DNA from: Tubiluchus corallicola
Lineage: Eukaryota > Priapulida > Priapulimorpha > Priapulimorphida > Tubiluchidae
Assembly: GCA_030141605.1 (NCBI GenBank)
Contig: JAQGDQ010001444.1
Location: 1-40,671 of the forward strand
Direction of reading: 5' to 3'
Length of the DNA: 40,671 nt
The notes under the pieces are model-generated. The model ran no database searches and was not told where the DNA came from. It worked only from the letters and a program-made list of their open reading frames with translations. Positions within the stretch are counted from its first letter, which is position 1. Each line of letters starts with the position of its first letter. The translations under genes were made by a program, and so were the position numbers. This document shows, piece after piece, positions 39,719-40,671 of the stretch.

Positions 39719-40671
39719 GTATTGTTATTGTTATTATTATTGTTATTGTTATTGTTATTGTTATTGTTATTGTTATTGTTATTGTTATTGTTATTGTTAT
39801 TGTTATTGTTATTGTTATTGTTATTGTTATTACTATTACTATTACTATTACTATTACTATTACTATTACTATTACTATTACTATTACTATTACGATTACG
39901 ATTACTATTACTATTACTATTACTATTACTATTACTATTACGATTACTATTACTATTACTATTACTATTACTATTACTATTACTATTACTATTACTATTA
40001 CTATTACTATTACTATTACTATTACTATTACTATTACTATTACTATTACTATTACTATTACTATTACTATTACTATTACTATTACTATTACTATTAATAT
40101 TACTATTACTATTACTATTACTATTACTATTACTATTACTATTACTATTACTATTACTATTACTATTACTATTACTATTACTATTACTATTACTATTACT
40201 ATTACTATTACTATTACTATTACTATTACTATTACTATTACTATTACTATTACTATTACTATTACTATTACTATTACTATTACTATTACTATTACTATTA
40301 CTATTACTATTACTATTACTATTTCTATTTCTATTGCTATTGCTATTGCTATTGCTATTGCTATTGCTATTGCTATTGCTATTGCTATTAACATTAATAT
40401 TACTATTACTATTACTATTACTTATTTCTACTCTTACCACTTCGCAGAAAGCAGTACCAAATCTCAATGCAACAAACATGACGTAACCATTAGAAAATAC
40501 TTGAACTGTAGCCACAATCAGGTAGCAAAGATTGGTCAGCATCAGTAACGTTTTTCTACCCAAGAAGTCTGAAATGGGTGGAAATACCAATGCACCGCAA
40601 AGCTTGCCTAAGAAGAACAAAGTTGAGGAGAATTCAACACGGTCCGCTCGGTCGCAAACCAAGTCCCACTG
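23123..40671 (-). CDS. SLC22-family organic ion transporter, 3' eight exons
   Basis: A major facilitator transporter of the plasma membrane, moving organic cations, anions or zwitterions. Exons: 40671-40438, 33148-32952, 31678-31442, 29785-29651, 27502-27417, 26411-26291, 24188-24116, 23314-23123. All junctions are GT-AG and in phase, giving 424 residues to TAA. Family landmarks in order are QWDLVCDRADR, SDFLGRKTLL after TM2, ILPESVHWL in the central loop (family usually PESPRWL), CTERFGRIK after TM8, and FFPETKGKVLPETLDE after TM12. TM2-TM12 are covered; TM1 and the large extracellular loop are beyond the right edge. The Arg of TSRVGG in TM11 matches the basic residue of anion/carnitine-type members, where cation transporters have Asp. 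Introns are filled with SINEs, solo LTRs, MITEs and satellites. The gene looks intact. Confidence 0.93.
23421..23970 (+). mobile_element. 5S rRNA-derived SINE, copy 2 (longest)
   Basis: The head 23421-23540 is clearly 5S-like (ACGGCCATATCACGTTGAAA, CTCGTCTGATCACCGAAGTT, GCCTGGTTAG, GGAATACCAGGTGCTGTAGG), supplying an internal Pol III promoter. A body of about 410 bp follows, shared with copies 3 and 4, ending AGAAGGATGCCAACA and an AAC-rich tail. It lies in the last SLC22-like intron, antisense to the gene. Short ORFs in it are shadows. Confidence 0.85.
24116..24188 (-). CDS. SLC22-like exon: TM11
   Basis: Acceptor AAATTTCAG|A (AG 24190-24189). It encodes NGGLGLCSSTSRVGGMIAPL then TITW. Donor CCTGG|GTACG (GT 24115-24114). 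It contains the substrate-site Arg discussed in the findings. Confidence 0.9.
24573..24931 (+). mobile_element. Solo LTR, copy 2, perfect 5-bp target-site duplication
   Basis: TGTTGTG...CACAACA ends with CTCAC on both sides (24568-24572 and 24932-24936). It is homologous to copies 1 and 3. The TATA region is decayed, but GAA/TTC/GAA at 24820-24832 remains. It sits in an SLC22-like intron, antisense to the gene. Confidence 0.9.
25396..25722. repeat. 45-bp minisatellite, about seven units
   Basis: The unit is based on TTGCTTTCACCCACGTGACA followed by CATTCTGAATCGTTCCTTCCGTCTG. Since 45 is a multiple of three and no frame-wide stops occur, both strands have ORFs made of 15-residue repeats (for example VAFTHVTHSESFLPS). 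Some units carry CACGTG, others CACGTA. It is intronic and most likely non-coding. Confidence 0.92.
26291..26411 (-). CDS. SLC22-like exon: TM10
   Basis: Acceptor TTGTTATTAG|CC (AG 26413-26412). It encodes SGADIRWVETTLVMIGKAAT through YLYTVELVPTVV. The VYLYTVELVPTVVR block matches the conserved E-L-x-P-T-x-x-R of the family. Donor TTAG|GTATG (GT 26290-26289). Confidence 0.9.
26683..26765. repeat. Inverted repeat, 30-bp arms around a (TA)n core
   Basis: The arms 26683-26712 and 26736-26765 match at all but one position (TGAGTAGACCCAGGAAGGCA against its complement), separated by 23 bp of mainly TA repeats. It could extrude as a cruciform or be a tiny foldback element. Confidence 0.88.
26812..26958. 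repeat. Compound microsatellite (TA)n-(TGTA)n-(TGCG)n-(TGCA)n-(TGTA)n
   Basis: Successive runs with a two- or four-base period. They form long spurious ORFs of Tyr-Ile or Thr-His type. The array adjoins the tRNA-like sequence on its right and may be the tail of that retroposon. Confidence 0.92.
26985..27062 (-). mobile_element. tRNA-derived SINE-like head
   Basis: The minus strand has a box-B-like GTGGGTTCGAATTCCA with a 5-bp T-stem allowing two G-T pairs, and an anticodon-arm-like GGTTCCCAATCCG upstream. The arms are imperfect, so this is a tRNA-derived repeat or pseudogene rather than a functional tRNA. Confidence 0.4.
27417..27502 (-). CDS. SLC22-like exon: TM9
   Basis: Acceptor TTCTTATTCAG|G (AG 27504-27503). 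It encodes FGRIKSICAFHFIAGLALFS through LLIPDKT. Donor AAACAG|GTGAATG (GT 27416-27415). Confidence 0.9.
27545..27832 (-). mobile_element. Possible LINE 3' fragment (minus strand)
   Basis: A minus-strand frame (TFIRKKCMFSDTSIIKSSNT to SAKWRSV, stop at 27704) is followed by an AT-rich 3' region with GTGAAATAAA near 27560. The layout resembles a decayed retroelement 3' end, but the protein piece is too short to classify. Confidence 0.3.
27834..28308 (+). mobile_element. Non-LTR retrotransposon 3' end (family 1, copy B)
   Basis: A 5'-truncated sister of 6548-7446. The frame (27834-28113) encodes LLLGRGCKSFDCRICITDSD, CVCGLGSQTPEHLIFHC and RNIYRKRDTNVIKMYIDIVK, with the C-x-C...H...C set intact, unlike copy A. 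The 3' UTR ends TTCAATAAAGATTTTTAATA and a (TAA)n tail. It lacks the pogo insertion found in copy A. Confidence 0.8.
28309..29062. other. Intronic stretch of the SLC22-like gene, nothing firm
   Basis: AT-rich. A box-B-like TTGGTTCAAATCT at about 28811-28823 hints at a decayed tRNA-derived repeat, but no supporting stems were found. Confidence 0.35.
29063..29590 (+). mobile_element. Non-LTR retrotransposon 3' end (family 3)
   Basis: It contains MRIGFSQLNYDL, then after a small duplication and frame change FSKGCKDNNG, CNCGFRFESVEHFLLDCSLY and FNYVANCKIFQCIHDFILRT, ending in a stop at 29406. The R-x-G-x-S-x-L-N start and the C-x-C-G...VEHFLL-x-C block are typical of CR1/L2-like LINE C-termini. 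It lies about 60 bp from an SLC22-like exon, antisense to the gene. Confidence 0.75.
29651..29785 (-). CDS. SLC22-like exon: TM7-TM8
   Basis: Acceptor TCGTTAAAG|G (AG 29787-29786). It encodes MTDSMVYYAVSLGVGELSGN through LPAYLAAKVCTE. Donor GAAAG|GTAATATG (GT 29650-29649). A GTGTGC site 14 bp upstream was rejected because it breaks the frame of the next exon. Confidence 0.9.
30062..30519 (+). mobile_element. 5S rRNA-derived SINE, copy 3
   Basis: A complete 5S-like head (30062-30182) followed by the shared body. The segment between CCTGGAGA and CTGACTCTCTTGG present in copies 2 and 4 is deleted, leaving a shorter 3' part, and the AAC tail is replaced. Intronic, antisense to the gene. Confidence 0.85.
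30836..31442 (-). repeat. 35-bp minisatellite made of an exon end plus its splice donor, 18 units
   Basis: The period is exactly 35 bp: the first GCTTA is at 30841 and the last, true donor copy, is at 31436 (17 periods). Read on the gene strand each unit is CTTATGCTGTTTATTTG|GTAAGCCC plus spacer, so it duplicates the last coding bases of the exon and the 5' splice site. All 18 units keep GTAAG. The array fills the first 600 nt of the intron. Reading past the true donor gives TGG TAA, an immediate stop. Confidence 0.96.
31442..31678 (-). CDS. SLC22-like exon: central loop and start of TM7
   Basis: Acceptor TGTGTTTCACAG|G (AG 31680-31679). It encodes ILPESVHWLAAKNRTDKAEE through LRVFLTLMLFI. 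The donor ATTTG|GTAAGC (GT 31441-31440) is itself the first unit of the 35-bp minisatellite that follows in the intron. The next exon completes the split Trp codon. Confidence 0.93.
31739..32192. mobile_element. PiggyBac-like MITE, copy 2
   Basis: Flanked by TTAA (31735-31738, 32193-32196). The ends are CCCTTTCATACC and, inverted, CCTTTTCAGTCC. The palindromic TATCCCGTGGGATAC lies near the right end (about 32055-32069). It is homologous to 21661-22096. It is inserted about 60 bp upstream of an SLC22-like exon (in the intron ahead of 31678). Confidence 0.82.
32213..32243. repeat. (ACAG)n microsatellite
   Basis: About seven ACAG tetranucleotide units next to the right end of the piggyBac-like MITE. 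Confidence 0.9.
32244..32951. other. Intronic stretch, nothing recognised
   Basis: AT-rich DNA without a supported gene, RNA or repeat, up to the donor of the TM5-TM6 exon. Confidence 0.4.
32952..33148 (-). CDS. SLC22-like exon: TM5-TM6
   Basis: Acceptor TTTTCTATAG|GGAGG (AG 33150-33149). It encodes GGYLSMFCLLCESV, WVGTCDQMLWSVGIM and IIITVPLLLTFSYY. Donor TATTG|GTATG (GT 32951-32950). It ends two bases into a Trp codon. Confidence 0.92.
33284..33784 (+). mobile_element. 5S rRNA-derived SINE, copy 4 (5'-truncated)
   Basis: It begins inside the 5S-like head at GAGCCTGGTTAGTACTTGGA, then carries the full shared body and ends GGATGCCAACAACAACAAC. It best shows the tail of the family. Intronic, antisense to the gene. 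Confidence 0.85.
33962..34035 (-). mobile_element. tRNA-like repeat, member 1
   Basis: The minus strand reads GGTAGCCTACTGGTCTA, then CTGCAGTTTAAAGCAG, then CCTGGTTCAAATCCAGG, a perfect T-arm with a canonical box B. The anticodon arm is imperfect. It shares its layout with the plus-strand copy at 35143-35218. Confidence 0.5.
34036..34576. other. Intronic stretch, nothing recognised
   Basis: No coding or structural feature seen. A TATACTATATACTATA-like run is present near 34370-34400. Confidence 0.4.
34577..34941 (+). mobile_element. Solo LTR, copy 3, perfect 5-bp target-site duplication
   Basis: TGTTGTG...CACAACA with ATTTC on both sides (34572-34576 and 34942-34946). TATA box TTATATA at 34812-34818, then GAA/TTC/GAA at 34829, 34834 and 34839, and further GAACATTC at about 34888. 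It is the best preserved of the three. Intronic, antisense to the gene. Confidence 0.92.
35143..35218 (+). mobile_element. tRNA-Thr(TGT)-like repeat or pseudogene, member 2
   Basis: The acceptor stem GGAATAC pairs with GTATTTT (two G-T pairs). Box A is TGGTCTAGTGG. The anticodon arm TTTGC-CTTGTAA-GCAGA is perfect with anticodon TGT. The T-arm is degenerate and positions 8-9 are GG, so it is unlikely to be a working tRNA gene. Confidence 0.5.
35333..36421 (-). mobile_element. Internal-deletion derivative of the IS630/Tc1-like element
   Basis: TA lies at 35331-35332 and 36422-36423; the ends are TAGGTTTTACA inverted. Its left 550 bp is the inverted counterpart of the right end of the neighbouring element (38676 down to about 38120), including the first codons of the transposase (about 35808-35885). 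Its right part is the counterpart of that element's left end. The interior transposase is missing. It lies in inverted orientation 123 bp from its relative. Confidence 0.85.
35971..36412. repeat. 60-bp subterminal tandem repeat in the derivative
   Basis: Five near-perfect 60-bp units start TAAGTCACATTTGAGTTACC (35971, 36031, 36091, 36151, 36211), then shortened variants. Each unit contains inverted CAAATGT-type motifs found in all ends of this family, probably transposase-binding sites. The multiple-of-three period gives a spurious plus-strand ORF. Confidence 0.92.
36545..38676 (-). mobile_element. IS630/Tc1-like DNA transposon (DD33E-spaced), decayed
   Basis: TA duplications lie at 36543-36544 and 38677-38678, with TAGGTTTTACA inverted ends. 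The left end has two to three copies of the 60-bp-type repeat (36545-36735). The right end is about 450 bp with many TCAAATGTAGAC motifs. The interior encodes a transposase on the minus strand. The right end directly touches the hexanucleotide array. It sits in the longest SLC22-like intron. Confidence 0.88.
37158..38183 (-). pseudogene. IS630/Tc1-type transposase, two frame breaks
   Basis: ATG at 38183 opens a helix-turn-helix (YQRISFEDKQRIFQSYERG, LARQLGIK). The frame breaks at an A-run near 38088 and again near 37900; between these a third frame carries KPRGGFRRKLVDEEMGDYAV-type sequence. The final block 37868-37158 is intact and catalytic: first Asp in IIFIDEAGINLW, second Asp in IFVFDNAPAHR, Glu in PPYSPFLNIVENIF, with 33 residues between the second Asp and Glu. 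The protein cannot be made from one frame, so this copy is inactive unless corrected elsewhere. Confidence 0.88.
38679..40428. repeat. 1.75-kb hexanucleotide array abutting a splice donor
   Basis: Successive blocks on the plus strand: TTACTG (about 38684-38872), TTACTA (to about 39085), mixed TTGCTA/TTGTTA/TTACTA (to about 39530), short CACTAT and ACTAAT blocks, TTA triplets (about 39650-39718), TTGTTA (to about 39830), a long TTACTA block (to about 40320), then TTGCTA. It begins about 10 bp inside the intron from the donor at 40437. All frames lack stops over long distances, giving large spurious ORFs. Confidence 0.96.
40438..40671 (-). CDS. SLC22-like exon: QWDLVC, TM2-TM4
   Basis: It continues beyond the right edge and supplies 78 in-frame codons (QWDLVCDRADRVEF through GTAFCEV). 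Donor GAAGTG|GTAAGAG has GT at 40437-40436, phase 0. The frame remains open into the intron because the hexanucleotide array has no stops. Confidence 0.92.

Noticed and set aside
38679-40428. Telomeric or interstitial telomere repeat
   Set aside because: The hexamers (TTACTG, TTACTA, TTGCTA) do not match known telomere motifs such as TTAGGG or TTAGG.
38660-40486. 608-codon plus-strand ORF of Thr-Val, Thr-Ile and Leu repeats (and similar frames)
   Set aside because: It is a read-through of the hexanucleotide array; a period of six gives stop-free dipeptide repeats in several frames.

Overview
The window is AT-rich animal (metazoan) nuclear DNA, probably from an invertebrate. Evidence: a transporter gene with GT-AG introns, 5S-rRNA-headed SINEs, several non-LTR retrotransposon tails, pogo, Tc1/IS630-like and piggyBac-like DNA transposons, solo LTRs, and many micro- and minisatellites. 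I cannot name the species.

The one clear host gene is an SLC22-family (organic ion) transporter on the minus strand. Eight exons lie between 40671 and 23123. All joins keep reading phase and give 424 residues to the stop codon. The first exons (N-terminal roughly 130 residues) lie beyond the right edge. Two of its introns begin with tandem repeats right at the 5' splice site: a 35-bp minisatellite that copies the exon end plus splice donor 17 times (30841-31435), and a 1.75-kb hexanucleotide array (38679-40428). A short exon resembling the start of a sesquipedalian/PHETA (FAM109) PH-domain gene is at 2289-2196, minus strand; the rest of that gene lies left of the window.

The region 8896-11293 (minus strand) holds two large co-oriented ORFs that I do not recognise: a helical 419-residue protein, and a 377-codon open frame without an early ATG that ends in a CaaX-like CLIL. 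They are the best candidates for something undescribed. An endogenous viral insertion or orphan genes are both possible. Next to them are a small possible minus-strand exon (11853-11611) and a plus-strand frame with one C2H2 zinc finger (11832-12137).

The rest is mobile and repetitive DNA. There are two identical-length (971 bp) inverted pogo-like deletion derivatives (6-976 and 5133-6103) around the PHETA-like exon. A 426-bp pogo-type element sits inside a LINE, with the empty site preserved in a sister copy. There are three solo LTRs, each with a target-site duplication and heat-shock-element-like motifs, and two piggyBac-like TTAA MITEs. Four 5S-derived SINE copies are present. An IS630/Tc1-like element (36545-38676) stands beside its own inverted internal-deletion derivative (35333-36421). 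Satellite arrays include a 41-bp repeat carrying nine CACGTG sites (16438-16960) and a helically phased run of six CACGTG sites (18260-18319).

All splice sites, boundaries and identities were read by eye from the sequence. No database search was possible.
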